Source of the DNA: Jeotgalibacillus marinus
GTDB taxonomy: Bacteria; Bacillota; Bacilli; Bacillales; Jeotgalibacillaceae
DNA: 64,000 nt
Direction of reading: 5' to 3'
NCBI RefSeq assembly: GCF_040801915.1
Contig: NZ_JBFMIA010000004.1
Span: 62,001-126,000 of the forward strand
Shown: one piece after another, positions 34,704 through 43,824 of the stretch
Layout of the letters: each line of letters begins with the position of its first letter
How positions within the stretch are numbered: position 1 is the first letter of the stretch
Position numbers and translations under genes: made by a program
Notes under the pieces: generated by a model
What the model was told of the DNA's origin: nothing
The model's database searches: none
The model's input: the letters and a program-made list of their open reading frames with translations, nothing else

Positions 34704-35513
34704 ATGGAAAAGCACCTTATTGTATTAGATCTTGATGGAACGTTATTAACCGACCAAAAAAACATCTCAAAACGCACAAAAAACACCTTGCTCAAAGCAA
34801 AAGAAAATGGTCATGAAGTGATGATTGCAACAGGCCGTCCTTATCGCGCGAGTGAGGTTTATTACAAAGAACTATCGCTCTCAACCCCTATTGTTAATTT
34901 TAATGGTGCATTTGTGCACCACCCTCTAGATAACAAATGGGGGGTTCACCATGAACCTCTTGACCTTACTGTTGTCAAAGAGATAGTAGAGGCTTGCCAA
35001 GACTTTAAATTTCATAATATTATTGCTGAAATATTAGACGATGTGTACTTGCATTATCACGATGAAAAGCTATTAGATATTTTTAGCTTTGGCAACCCGA
35101 AAATGCAAACGGGTGATTTGAGGACATATTTACCTGCAAGTCCAACAAGTTTACTTATTCACGCTGATGAAGAACATGTTGAAGAAATCAGAAAACATTT
35201 GAGTGATGTACACGCTGAGGTGATTGATCACCGCAGATGGGGAGCCCCATGGCATGTGATTGAACTTGTAAAACGTGGCCTAAACAAAGCAGTCGGTTTA
35301 AAGAAGGTTGCAGACTCATTGAATATCCCTCAAAGCCGTATCGTCGCTTTTGGTGACGAAGACAATGACTTAGAAATGCTCGAATTTGCTGGAACAGGTG
35401 TTGCAATGGGAAATGGCATTCACTCCATTCACACAGTAGCAAATGAAATTACAGCATCAAATAACGACGATGGTATCGCATTGTTTTTAGAAGAAAAGCT
35501 TAAGTTAGCTTAA
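34704..35513 (+). CDS. Cof-type HAD-superfamily phosphatase
   Basis: A 269-residue class IIB HAD hydrolase. Motif I is VLDLDGTLL (nucleophile Asp9, Asp11), motif II lies in MIATGRPYR, and motif IV is AFGDEDNDLEML. A Cof-type cap lies between. Such enzymes dephosphorylate sugar phosphates or cofactors such as FMN or PLP; the substrate cannot be read from sequence. AAAGGAGATC precedes the ATG. Monocistronic, with a strong terminator. Confidence 0.9.
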   Translation: MEKHLIVLDLDGTLLTDQKNISKRTKNTLLKAKENGHEVMIATGRPYRASEVYYKELSLSTPIVNFNGAFVHHPLDNKWGVHHEPLDLTVVKEIVEACQDFKFHNIIAEILDDVYLHYHDEKLLDIFSFGNPKMQTGDLRTYLPASPTSLLIHADEEHVEEIRKHLSDVHAEVIDHRRWGAPWHVIELVKRGLNKAVGLKKVADSLNIPQSRIVAFGDEDNDLEMLEFAGTGVAMGNGIHSIHTVANEITASNNDDGIALFLEEKLKLA

Positions 35514-35525
35514 ATACTTAAAACT

Positions 35526-35570
35526 AAAAGACTCACCGTACCCTTAATTGAGGTGTGGTGAGTCTTTTTT
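35526..35570 (+). terminator. Terminator of the HAD gene
   Basis: AAAAGACTCACC (35526-35537) pairs with GGTGAGTCTTTT (35557-35568), with a T-run. It could also serve YitT on the other strand. Confidence 0.85.
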
Positions 35571-35597
35571 GTTGAACAAGCCGCTCCTACTTTAAGT

Positions 35598-36491
35598 TCA
35601 TTCATCTTTCCTGAAGAATCCAAAGACTCCGGTGGTTTGCATGACATTGGTAAATGCGTCTGGATCAGCTTTATGGATAATACGTTCAAGTTCAAATAGC
35701 TCGTAGCGTGTAATCACAATAATCAACATTTCTTTACTTTCATCGGTAAATGCCCCTCTTGCTGGAACAATAGTGATCCCGCGAACAAGTTTTTGGTGAA
35801 TAGCTTGTTTTACATCACTTGATTTTTTTGTCACGATCATCGCAGTCAATTTTTCATGGCGTGTGTGGATCGCATCAATTACTCGCGTTGATACATACAA
35901 GGTTACAAGAGTATATAACCCTTTTTCCCACCCAAAGATCATACTTGCTGCTAGGATAATTCCAGCGTTCATTGTGAAGAAATATATACCTACTGGTTTA
36001 TCGTTTAAACGTGATAGAATCATTGCGATAATATCCATCCCACCAGTTGAAGCCCCCCACTTTAGTGTGAAGCCTATCCCTACGCCTGCTATAACACCAC
36101 CAAACACAGCGTTTAATATAATGTCTGGTGATACCTCTACAATCGGTATAATCGCTAAAAACACACTTGTAAAAACGACAGACACCACGCTGTAAATCGT
36201 AAACATCTTCCCTACTCGTAACCATCCTAAGATGATCGCAGGAATATTCAAAATGAGTAGTAAAATACCTGTGGACACAGCGATCGGTGTAAATTCGGTT
36301 AAAATATTTGATAATAACTGGGCAAGACCGGTAAAACCACTTGAGAAAACATTTGCTGGAATGAGGAATAAATTAAGTGCTATTGCATTTAGAACTGCCC
36401 CAATAATGACGACAATAATTTTTTTCGTTTCAAGCCATAGTGTTTCATTTGAAATTTTTGATAATTTGAATGACCCTTTTGTCATAGCCAA
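35598..36491 (-). CDS. YitT/DUF2179-family membrane protein
   Basis: A protein of about 297 residues with an N-terminal domain of five or six hydrophobic helices (from about 24 to 175; SGFTGLAQLLSN and KWGASTGGMDIIAMILSR are family marks) and a soluble C-terminal DUF2179 domain (TAMIVTKKSSDVKQAIHQKLVRGITIVPARGAF). B. subtilis has several paralogues of unresolved transport or regulatory function. The start is TTG 36491 or ATG 36485; AAGGGA lies 5 or 11 bases upstream respectively. Confidence 0.88.
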   Translation of the reverse strand: MAMTKGSFKLSKISNETLWLETKKIIVVIIGAVLNAIALNLFLIPANVFSSGFTGLAQLLSNILTEFTPIAVSTGILLLILNIPAIILGWLRVGKMFTIYSVVSVVFTSVFLAIIPIVEVSPDIILNAVFGGVIAGVGIGFTLKWGASTGGMDIIAMILSRLNDKPVGIYFFTMNAGIILAASMIFGWEKGLYTLVTLYVSTRVIDAIHTRHEKLTAMIVTKKSSDVKQAIHQKLVRGITIVPARGAFTDESKEMLIIVITRYELFELERIIHKADPDAFTNVMQTTGVFGFFRKDE

Positions 36492-36620
36492 CTCATTCCC
36501 TTCTTCTTGAACTATCCTTTAGTATTCACATAAACTCAGACTACTCTACACATTTCGTTGTAAATTCTCCCCACAATCGATAAACTTAAAAGACAAATCT
36601 TTTAAAAAAGGGTGATAGAA

Positions 36621-37490
36621 ATGAGTTTGCATTTATTTGCTGACAGCGCTTCAGACTTACCAATGGAGTTTTTCACAGAACACCATATCACTTTACTCCC
36701 ACTTCGTGTACATATTGAAGATGAAGAATATGAGGACCTAGTCAATATTAAGTCAAAGGATGTGTTTGATGCGATCCGAAATAACAAACATCCAAAAACG
36801 TCTCAGGCAAGCCCTCAGCAAATAGAGGAAGAATTCACTGCTCTCGCTAAGTCTGGAAATCAAGGACTTTATGTAGCGTTTTCTTCTGAACTATCCGGTA
36901 CGTATCAAACGGCTGTTATGGTGCATGATCAAGTAAAAGAAGAATACCCTTCTTTAGACTTGGTTATTATAGATTCTAAATGTGCATCCCTAGGATACGG
37001 TCTTATTACTCGTCAAGTTGCTACTTTAGCCGCTACAGGAATGTCACGAGATTCTATTGTAAAAGAAGTTGAATTTCACTGTCAACACATGGAGCACCTT
37101 TTCACTGTCGAAGATTTAGATTATCTTGCGCGCGGCGGCCGTGTGACAAAAGCATCCGCATTTATCGGTGGCTTGTTAAACATTAAACCACTACTTCATG
37201 TTGATAATGGAAAGCTTGTCCCGCTTGAGAAATTACGTGGAAAAAAGAAACTTATGAAACGTATTATTGCACTGATGAAAGAACGTGGAGATGCGCTCGA
37301 CAAACAAATGATCGGGATTAGTCATGGTGATGATGAAGCATCAGCAAATGAAATTAAAGCGATGATTACAGAAGAATTCGGTACGACATCATTTTATACA
37401 GGGATGATCGGGTCGGCTGTCGGCGCGCATGCTGGTCCAGGTACGCTTGCGATCTTCTTCTTAAATAAACGCCCGACTTCTACTAACTAA
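36621..37490 (+). CDS. DegV family fatty-acid-binding protein
   Basis: A 289-residue DegV/FakB-fold protein. The N-terminal FADSASDLP, then KTSQASPQQIEEEF, the VAFSSELSGTYQTA block and the EDLDYLARGGRVTKASAF motif are all characteristic. The family binds a fatty acid molecule and, in FakB members, presents it to the kinase FakA. The role here is not certain because bacilli carry several copies. ATG 36621 is preferred over GTG 36612, with AAGGGTGAT upstream. It is followed after 10 bases by the CoA-disulfide reductase gene. Confidence 0.92.
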   Translation: MSLHLFADSASDLPMEFFTEHHITLLPLRVHIEDEEYEDLVNIKSKDVFDAIRNNKHPKTSQASPQQIEEEFTALAKSGNQGLYVAFSSELSGTYQTAVMVHDQVKEEYPSLDLVIIDSKCASLGYGLITRQVATLAATGMSRDSIVKEVEFHCQHMEHLFTVEDLDYLARGGRVTKASAFIGGLLNIKPLLHVDNGKLVPLEKLRGKKKLMKRIIALMKERGDALDKQMIGISHGDDEASANEIKAMITEEFGTTSFYTGMIGSAVGAHAGPGTLAIFFLNKRPTSTN

Positions 37491-37500
37491 GGAGGAACTC

Positions 37501-38841
37501 ATGAAAAAGAGAGTACTTGTTATCGGAGCCGTCGCTGGCGGTGCTACGTTTGCTTCTCAGCTTCGAATGCTAGACGATAAAATTGAAATCATCGTGTTTG
37601 AAAAAAATGCAACAATGGCGTTCGCGAACTGTGGGTTGCCCTACTATTTAGGTGGCTTTGTGAAACAACAAGATCACTTAATTGCAGCGACACCCCAGTC
37701 GTTTCAAAAAGATCGCAATATTGAGGTTCGCATTCAACATGAAGTGATTGCAATTGATCGTGATCAAAAGAAAATTACCATTCAAGATCACATTAAAGAT
37801 ACACGTTATGATGAAACCTATGACTCTCTTGTGCTTTCTCCTGGAGTTACACCTGTAGTCCCTCAAATTGAAGGTTTAAGTCATGCAAATTGCTATACTC
37901 TGCGTGCATATGAAGACATGCTCAAAATCGATGAATATGTTGAAGAAAAACCCGAATCCTCAGTCTGTATTGTTGGCGCTGGGTTCATCGGCTTGGAAAT
38001 GGCAGAGAACTTTAAAGCACGAGGCTTAACTGTACATCTTGTGCAGCGTGCTGGTCATGTGTTAAACATGCTAGATGTTGAATTGGCAAATACCATAGAA
38101 GATGAATTAAAGGAACAAGGTATTCATTTATACACGGATACCACGATCGACAAGGTTGATCAAAACGGCACAACACTACATCTTGCGAACGGTAAGATAA
38201 TTGAAGCAGATTTCTTACTTCTTGCTGTTGGCGTGAAGCCAAACAAACAACTAGCAGAACAGTCTAAGCTTGATATTGGTGAAACGGGTGGAGTTAAAGT
38301 AAACCGCTATATGCAAACAAATGATCCATCCGTTTATGCGATTGGTGATGTTATCGAAACGATTGATTTTATCACTGGATCACCTAAGCGCGTGCCACTA
38401 GCATGGGTTGCTCACCGCCAAGCATATGTAGCAGCAAGGCATATTGCCAGCGAACCGATTGAGTTTAAAGGAGCTCTTGGTACAGCCATTTGTAAAGTGT
38501 TCGATGTGACTGGAGCACTCCTTGGGCATAACGAAAAATCATTACGTGAAAAAAACATTTCGTTTAAAACGGTTTCCCATGAATCAAAACAACATGCCGG
38601 GTATTATCCAGGGGCCGAAAAATTAATGATAAAAGTTCATTTTTCACCAAAGGATGGCAAAATATATGGAGCACAGATCGTTGGGAAAGATGGTGTTGAT
38701 AAGCGAATCGATATTATTGCTACTGCTGTCTCAGCAGGACTCACAGTCTTTGATTTACAAGAAATCGAAATTGCTTACTCACCAGTTTATTCCTCGCCGA
38801 AAGATCCAATCAATATGATTGGATACAAAGCTATGAAATAG
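37501..38841 (+). CDS. cdr: CoA-disulfide reductase
   Basis: A 446-residue FAD/NAD(P)-dependent oxidoreductase. The N-terminal dinucleotide fold is VLVIGAVAGGATFAS, the single redox-active Cys44 is in FANCGLPYYLGG, a second Rossmann motif is IVGAGFIGLEMAE, and the FAD-binding block is VYAIGDV. A lone cysteine in this position marks the CoADR/NADH oxidase/persulfide-reductase group rather than CxxxxC glutathione reductases. It keeps CoA reduced, the main thiol route in some bacilli. AAGGAGGA precedes the ATG; operon with degV. Confidence 0.88.
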   Translation: MKKRVLVIGAVAGGATFASQLRMLDDKIEIIVFEKNATMAFANCGLPYYLGGFVKQQDHLIAATPQSFQKDRNIEVRIQHEVIAIDRDQKKITIQDHIKDTRYDETYDSLVLSPGVTPVVPQIEGLSHANCYTLRAYEDMLKIDEYVEEKPESSVCIVGAGFIGLEMAENFKARGLTVHLVQRAGHVLNMLDVELANTIEDELKEQGIHLYTDTTIDKVDQNGTTLHLANGKIIEADFLLLAVGVKPNKQLAEQSKLDIGETGGVKVNRYMQTNDPSVYAIGDVIETIDFITGSPKRVPLAWVAHRQAYVAARHIASEPIEFKGALGTAICKVFDVTGALLGHNEKSLREKNISFKTVSHESKQHAGYYPGAEKLMIKVHFSPKDGKIYGAQIVGKDGVDKRIDIIATAVSAGLTVFDLQEIEIAYSPVYSSPKDPINMIGYKAMK

Positions 38842-38842
38842 A

Positions 38843-38889
38843 TAAATTAACAAACCAACACCACAGGTGGTGTTGGTTTGTTAATTTAT
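38843..38889. terminator. Bidirectional terminator between cdr and the LacI gene
   Basis: A long near-perfect palindrome centred at about 38866 (AACAAACCAACACCAC / GTGGTGTTGGTTTGTT) is flanked by A- and T-runs. The stop codon of the LacI gene lies in its right arm. Confidence 0.88.
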
Positions 38890-39917
38890 TTTGTCAACGG
38901 ACCGGAAGAAAATCGTTTAACAAGATTATGTTGGACGATAATTCGTTTAGCCGGTTCCTCTGGCTTTTCAATCCGCTTAATCAACTGTTTTGATGCTTCG
39001 TATCCTAGATCAAAAATATTGATATCCACTGATGACAAAGGTGGTCTGGACATTTCAGATACTAGCACGTTATTAAAGCTCATAATTGAAATATCCCCTG
39101 GTACAGCAATCCCTATCTCATTTAATGTATTTAACACGCCTAATGCCATTAAGTCATCAGCAATAACTAGTGCGGTCGGTCGTTCAGACAATGGAAGCTC
39201 CATCAGTTCACCTACTGCATCTTTTCCACCTTCAAGCAAAAAGCTTTCATGGAGAACATAATCCTTACGATACGTAATGCCTGCTTCCTCAAGTGCATTC
39301 TTGTATCCTAAAAGACGTTCTACCGTCACAACTAAATTAACGTCCCCTCCAACAAAAGAAACGCGTTCATGACCCAATTTAAGCAAATAATCTGTCGCGT
39401 CCTTTGTCGCTTGGAAATTATCGTTATCAACATGCGTGATCTCATCGACAAACTTAAACGGTTTACCGATCATCACAAATGGAAAACGCTGTTCACGAAG
39501 ATACATCAAAATACGATCTTCTACTTTAGAATAAAGCAAAACAACCCCATCCACACGGCCACCTTGAACCATTTGTACAACACCATTGTAGATTTCTTCT
39601 TCATCCATTCCCGTAACAAGTTGAAGTGCATATTGTTTTTCATGTGCTCCTTCACTTAATCCACGCAATACTGTTGGAAAAAAGGGGTTTTGAAAGAACA
39701 CATCTGATGATCCAGGCGTCACGAGCCCAAGCACTTGGGTCGATTGGCTTGCCAGACTTCTCGCAATGAAGTTAGGATGATAACCAAGCTCATCCATTGC
39801 TTCACGAACCTTTTCTTTTGTTTTATCACTTATTCTCGGATTGTTTGCAATCACACGAGAAACAGTAGAAGGTGCAACATTTGCAAATTTTGCAACATCT
39901 TTAATCGTAATTGACAT
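38886..39917 (-). CDS. LacI-family regulator, probable maltodextrin repressor
   Basis: A 343-residue regulator. The N-terminal helix-turn-helix and hinge (ITIKDVAKFANVAPSTVSRVIANNPRISDKTK) are followed by a periplasmic-binding-like effector domain from about 60 (QVLGLVTPGSSDVFFQNPFFPTVLRG). ATG follows GGGGGTGATTC. It is the last gene after the maltodextrin-uptake genes, and its class suits the two LacI-type operators upstream of malE. MalR-like identity is inferred from context. Confidence 0.88.
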   Translation of the reverse strand: MSITIKDVAKFANVAPSTVSRVIANNPRISDKTKEKVREAMDELGYHPNFIARSLASQSTQVLGLVTPGSSDVFFQNPFFPTVLRGLSEGAHEKQYALQLVTGMDEEEIYNGVVQMVQGGRVDGVVLLYSKVEDRILMYLREQRFPFVMIGKPFKFVDEITHVDNDNFQATKDATDYLLKLGHERVSFVGGDVNLVVTVERLLGYKNALEEAGITYRKDYVLHESFLLEGGKDAVGELMELPLSERPTALVIADDLMALGVLNTLNEIGIAVPGDISIMSFNNVLVSEMSRPPLSSVDINIFDLGYEASKQLIKRIEKPEEPAKRIIVQHNLVKRFSSGPLTK

Positions 39918-39963
39918 CGAATCACCCCCATCTTGATGGCGCTCTCACAAAACATCAGCGAAG

Positions 39964-39992
39964 AGCTGGTACAAATCAACTGCACCAGCTCT
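39964..39992 (-). terminator. Weak hairpin after the GH13 gene
   Basis: GAGCTGGT (39964-39971) pairs with ACCAGCTC (39985-39992). The minus-strand tail is only modestly T-rich, so it may allow read-through into the LacI gene. Confidence 0.45.
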
Positions 39993-40000
39993 CATTACTG

Positions 40001-41539
40001 TTATTGCTGATTTCTTTTCCCACGTTTTTTCATGTAAATAAACAAACTGATAAAGAAAATCCATACAACTGCAACGGCTGATAAAAGCCAATAATTAAAT
40101 CCTACTTTGTCGGTAAGAGCATAAATTTCAGCTACTTCACGGTCTAACACAATATCATAGTTTCCATTGTTTTCTCGTACAAGGTCTCCACCTAATAATC
40201 CACGTAACTCACCATCATTACGTAGTTCCTCATCAGATAGTGTAACCTTTTGAGTTGTACTCGTATTGTTAATTGCAATAATAATGATCTCGTCTTGATA
40301 CTCACGTTTATAAACCAACATGCCGTGATCATTATGAAGGACGTCTAATGAACCCCGTGTAAGCGCAGGCAGCTCTTGTCTGAGCCTCCCTAGATCACTT
40401 ATGTAATCCTTTAGCTCCTCATCAACGTTAAAGTCCATTAAAGGTATATTATCGGGACCTTCTCCACCATCCAGTGCAATTTCCGAGCCGTAATACATAA
40501 TTGGAATTCCTGGAACAGTGAACATAAAGGCCGTTGCAAGCTCCCAGCGTGTCCCCGGAAACATATTTTCGTCCGCAGCAAGCCTTGTAAAACGACTCAT
40601 TTCCTGATTATCAATAAAATTGCCCATTAAATAAGGATTTTCAATAAACTGTTGGCTATCGTCCCAATAATTAAATAAGCTAGAGGTGCTTTGGTCGACA
40701 TTTTTGAATGCTGATCGCATTTGTTCCGCTAATGGAAAATCAAGAAAGCCATCAATCCCAGGATTTGCGTAAGTAGCAATTTCTCCAATTTCATTGCCAT
40801 ACACTTCGCCAATCAAGTAAAAATTTTCTTTAACAGATTTTACTTCCTGTGAAAATTCGGTCAAAAAATCGGCTGTTACGTGCTCTACATTATTTAAACG
40901 GTAACCATCAATGTCCGTTTCTTCAATCCACCATTTTGCCGCATCAAATAAATACTCACTTACTTCCGGATTTTCCGTATTCAATGCTGGCAATCCATCG
41001 ATCCATTCATTTTGCACGTGATCTAAATCGTTGTCCATCGGGCTCTCCTCGTGGTACCAATCTTCTTTTTTGGAGTCACTCACCCATGGATGATTTGGCC
41101 CAGTGTAGCTAACTACAAAATCAAGAATTACCTTGATTCCACGTTCATGTGCCGCGTCAACTAATTGTTTAAATTCATCGATTGAACCAAAATGATCTTC
41201 GGTTTCGTAAAAATCTTCAATCCAATATCCATGGAACCCGCCCTCTTCATTTTGAAAGATTGGCGTTAACAGCATCGTGGTAAATCCCATGTCGTCAATG
41301 TGATCTAAACGATCTTGAATCCCTTTGAAGTCACCACCGTGGTATGCAAGTGGATCTTGCGTATCGATGAATTGATCATTGGAGGAATCACCATTTGCAA
41401 AGCGATCCACCATTAAAAAATAAATTGATTCATCCTGCCATTTTCTCTCTTCCTTTTCAACAGCGAACGCACTTGTGGCAAAAACGCTATTAAAAAGGAG
41501 GATCGTGATGAGAAAAAGAGCTCCATTGACTCTTCCCAT
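40001..41539 (-). CDS. Membrane-anchored GH13 alpha-amylase homologue lacking catalytic residues
   Basis: A 512-residue protein: signal peptide (cleavage near AFA, 26), GH13 barrel, and a C-terminal membrane helix (about 479-501) with a basic tail, so it is displayed outside the cell. The fold is clear (YFLMVDRFANGD, YHGGDFKGI, MYYGSEIALDGG). The conserved regions are changed: region I reads DFVVSY for DFVVNH; region II GYRLNNVEH for GxRLDxxKH, placing Asn216 at the nucleophile; region IV FIDNQE for FxDNHD (Gln312, Glu313). Only the acid Glu245 in GEVYG remains. It is probably a non-hydrolytic maltodextrin-binding or receptor protein. It follows malG by 32 bases. Confidence 0.85.
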   Translation of the reverse strand: MGRVNGALFLITILLFNSVFATSAFAVEKEERKWQDESIYFLMVDRFANGDSSNDQFIDTQDPLAYHGGDFKGIQDRLDHIDDMGFTTMLLTPIFQNEEGGFHGYWIEDFYETEDHFGSIDEFKQLVDAAHERGIKVILDFVVSYTGPNHPWVSDSKKEDWYHEESPMDNDLDHVQNEWIDGLPALNTENPEVSEYLFDAAKWWIEETDIDGYRLNNVEHVTADFLTEFSQEVKSVKENFYLIGEVYGNEIGEIATYANPGIDGFLDFPLAEQMRSAFKNVDQSTSSLFNYWDDSQQFIENPYLMGNFIDNQEMSRFTRLAADENMFPGTRWELATAFMFTVPGIPIMYYGSEIALDGGEGPDNIPLMDFNVDEELKDYISDLGRLRQELPALTRGSLDVLHNDHGMLVYKREYQDEIIIIAINNTSTTQKVTLSDEELRNDGELRGLLGGDLVRENNGNYDIVLDREVAEIYALTDKVGFNYWLLSAVAVVWIFFISLFIYMKKRGKRNQQ

Positions 41540-41571
41540 CTCTCTCCCTCCTCCTCTGTCTCTCTCTATTC

Positions 41572-42414
41572 TTACCCTTTTGTTCCTCCAGCAGTTAAAC
41601 CTGAGATTAGGAAGCGCTGGGAAAGTAAGTATACTACTGCGATTGGTACTGCGATCAAAATCGAACCTGCTGCGAATCGAGTGAAGTTGTTATCAAATTG
41701 GTTACTGATAAAATTGAATAACCCAAGAGCCAACGTAAACTTTTCTGGATCACGCAAAATAATACGTGGTAATAAGAAGTCAACGAAAGGAGCCATGAAA
41801 TTAAACAACGCAACCACACCAAGAATCGGTTTTGCAAGTGGGAGCATAATTTTGAAAAACACACCTAAATGACCTGCTCCATCAATACGTGCTGCTTCAT
41901 CTAGTTCACGTGGTATTGTATCAAAATACCCCTTTACTAGCCAAGCATTAAATGGAATTTGCCCGCCAATATAGATCAAAGTAAGTCCAATTAGTGAATC
42001 AAATAATCCAATCATGTTCAACATCACGTAAATCGCTACCATCGCCATGATCGCGGGGAACATCTGTAGAAGTAAAAATGCATACAACCCATATTTCCGC
42101 CCAACAAAGCGATAGCGAGAAAATGCGTACGCGACAAACGATGTTATGACAACTGAGAAAAACGCATTTGCAAGCGCTACATAAACACTATTTTTATACC
42201 ACGTTAGATAATCGCTGTTTGGATCTGTGAATAACCACTTATAATGAACGAGCGACCAGTTTTCAGGGATTAACTGAGCAGAATAAAGGCTTGTACCAGG
42301 ATTTAAGGACATCCCAACGGTCCAAAGCAATGGATAACCAATGACAACTGCCATAAAAGTTAAGAATAAATAAATGAACATTACCTCTAAACGGGACTTT
42401 GCTTTACGACTCAT
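41572..42414 (-). CDS. Maltodextrin ABC transporter permease MalG-like
   Basis: A 280-residue sugar permease with six membrane helices and the EAA loop ELDEAARIDGAGHLGVFFKIMLPLAKP. The N-terminus (KAKSRLEVMFIYLFLTFMAVVIGYPLLWTVGMSLNPG) resembles MalG/MdxG. ATG 42414 shares one base with the malF stop (TGATG), so translation is coupled; a TTG at 42417 is also possible. No ATPase is encoded here, so the complex must use a shared MsmX-type ATPase, as in B. subtilis. Confidence 0.9.
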   Translation of the reverse strand: MSRKAKSRLEVMFIYLFLTFMAVVIGYPLLWTVGMSLNPGTSLYSAQLIPENWSLVHYKWLFTDPNSDYLTWYKNSVYVALANAFFSVVITSFVAYAFSRYRFVGRKYGLYAFLLLQMFPAIMAMVAIYVMLNMIGLFDSLIGLTLIYIGGQIPFNAWLVKGYFDTIPRELDEAARIDGAGHLGVFFKIMLPLAKPILGVVALFNFMAPFVDFLLPRIILRDPEKFTLALGLFNFISNQFDNNFTRFAAGSILIAVPIAVVYLLSQRFLISGLTAGGTKG

Positions 42415-43715
42415 CAAGTTTTCTCCTCCTCTTTAAAGGCACGCGTTCTTGTAAATTGGAAGATTGCAAACCCAGTAACAATTAATCCGAGAATAATCGT
42501 AATAGCAGCGGCCATACTATATTGATTTAATTCAAATGTTAGGTTGTAAACCCATGAAATTAAGATATCTGTTCCTCCGGCGTTTTGCCCCCGTACAGGT
42601 GGTCCTCCTTCATTAAACAGATAAATAATATTAAAGTTATTAAAATTCCCTGCGTACTGCATGATTAAAAGTGGTGCAGTTGCAAAAAGTACATGCGGGA
42701 GTGTAATATGCTTGAATTTTTGCATACGGCTAGCACCATCAACATCCGCCGCTTCATACCAATCCTTCGAAACACTTTGAAGAATGCCAGTAAATAAAGC
42801 AAAAACAAATGGGAAACCAAGCCAAGTCTGTATCATGATTAACGCAATTCTTGTGTAGAATGGATCTTGCAACCATGGGAGTGAAAGATTGAAAATTGCT
42901 AGAATATCCGTATTTACAGCTCCGAATCGATCATTAAACATCGCGGAAAAAACCAAAATAGTTACAAATGCCGGAACTGCCCATGGTAAAATTAAAATCG
43001 TACGAATCAATCGTTTAAATTTAACTCGAGGATCATTTACAATCAAAGCTAAAAATAGCCCAAGTGAAATTTGGAGTGTTGTCGCAACCAAAGTCCAGAC
43101 AACCGTCCATGAAAATACACTAACGAACGTGTCTCTCCATACACCTCCATCATTACCAATAAATAGTCTTTCAAAGTTTTCAAACCCTACCCATGACAGT
43201 AAAGCACGTGGAGGTTGATTGTATTGGCTATAATCCGTAAAAGCTAATGTAAACGTGAAAAGAAGAGGCAACACTACGATAAATACAAGCATAATTAATC
43301 CAGGTGTTACAAAGAAATAAGGAAAACCAACGTCCCATACATTTTTTAACGCTTCTCTTGGGGTTAAAATTTTTACACCGTCACGAATTTTAATCGCATC
43401 TTTTTTTGCATCTTTAACGTTCGCTACATACAACGTAATCGCAAACGCAATAAGAATAATTGAAATCAGCCCATAAATTAGAAGAATAATTGAATGATCT
43501 GTGCCCTCTAATGTACCAAGCGTTAAAATACCCCAGATCCCATGGTTTAAAAAACTACCTAATGTCAAAATGAATGACACTTCTAAAATGAGAAATAAAA
43601 CCCCTTTAATGTATCTGCGGTTGTAAATTTGCCCTAGACCCGCAAGTAAAATTGATAAGAGTACAGCTTTATTGGGGTTGTGCTGTTTTTTAGCTGTTGG
43701 CTTTGCAATCGACAC
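42414..43715 (-). CDS. Maltodextrin ABC transporter permease MalF-like
   Basis: A 433-residue permease with an N-terminal extension of two or three helices (LSILLAGLGQIYNRRYIKG is a TM2-like motif seen in MdxF), then the six-helix core with the EAA loop WYEAADVDGASRMQKFKHITLPH. It starts with GTG, with GGGAGGCGATGAC upstream. It pairs with the next gene to form the channel. A 109-base gap with a hairpin separates it from the binding protein. Confidence 0.9.
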   Translation of the reverse strand: MSIAKPTAKKQHNPNKAVLLSILLAGLGQIYNRRYIKGVLFLILEVSFILTLGSFLNHGIWGILTLGTLEGTDHSIILLIYGLISIILIAFAITLYVANVKDAKKDAIKIRDGVKILTPREALKNVWDVGFPYFFVTPGLIMLVFIVVLPLLFTFTLAFTDYSQYNQPPRALLSWVGFENFERLFIGNDGGVWRDTFVSVFSWTVVWTLVATTLQISLGLFLALIVNDPRVKFKRLIRTILILPWAVPAFVTILVFSAMFNDRFGAVNTDILAIFNLSLPWLQDPFYTRIALIMIQTWLGFPFVFALFTGILQSVSKDWYEAADVDGASRMQKFKHITLPHVLFATAPLLIMQYAGNFNNFNIIYLFNEGGPPVRGQNAGGTDILISWVYNLTFELNQYSMAAAITIILGLIVTGFAIFQFTRTRAFKEEEKT

Positions 43716-43778
43716 GTCATCGCCTCCCTAGTAAGGATGATCAATAGAAAATCAAATCAATTTATCCTATAAAATACA

Positions 43779-43809
43779 GTGGATAGAAAGAGGGAATCCT
43801 TCTATCCAC
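43779..43809 (-). other. Hairpin between malE and malF
   Basis: GTGGATAGAA (43779-43788) pairs perfectly with TTCTATCCAC (43800-43809), but no strong T-run follows on the minus strand. It may stabilise the malE 3' end or act as a weak terminator. Confidence 0.55.
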
Positions 43810-43824
43810 CAAAGTCATATTTTT

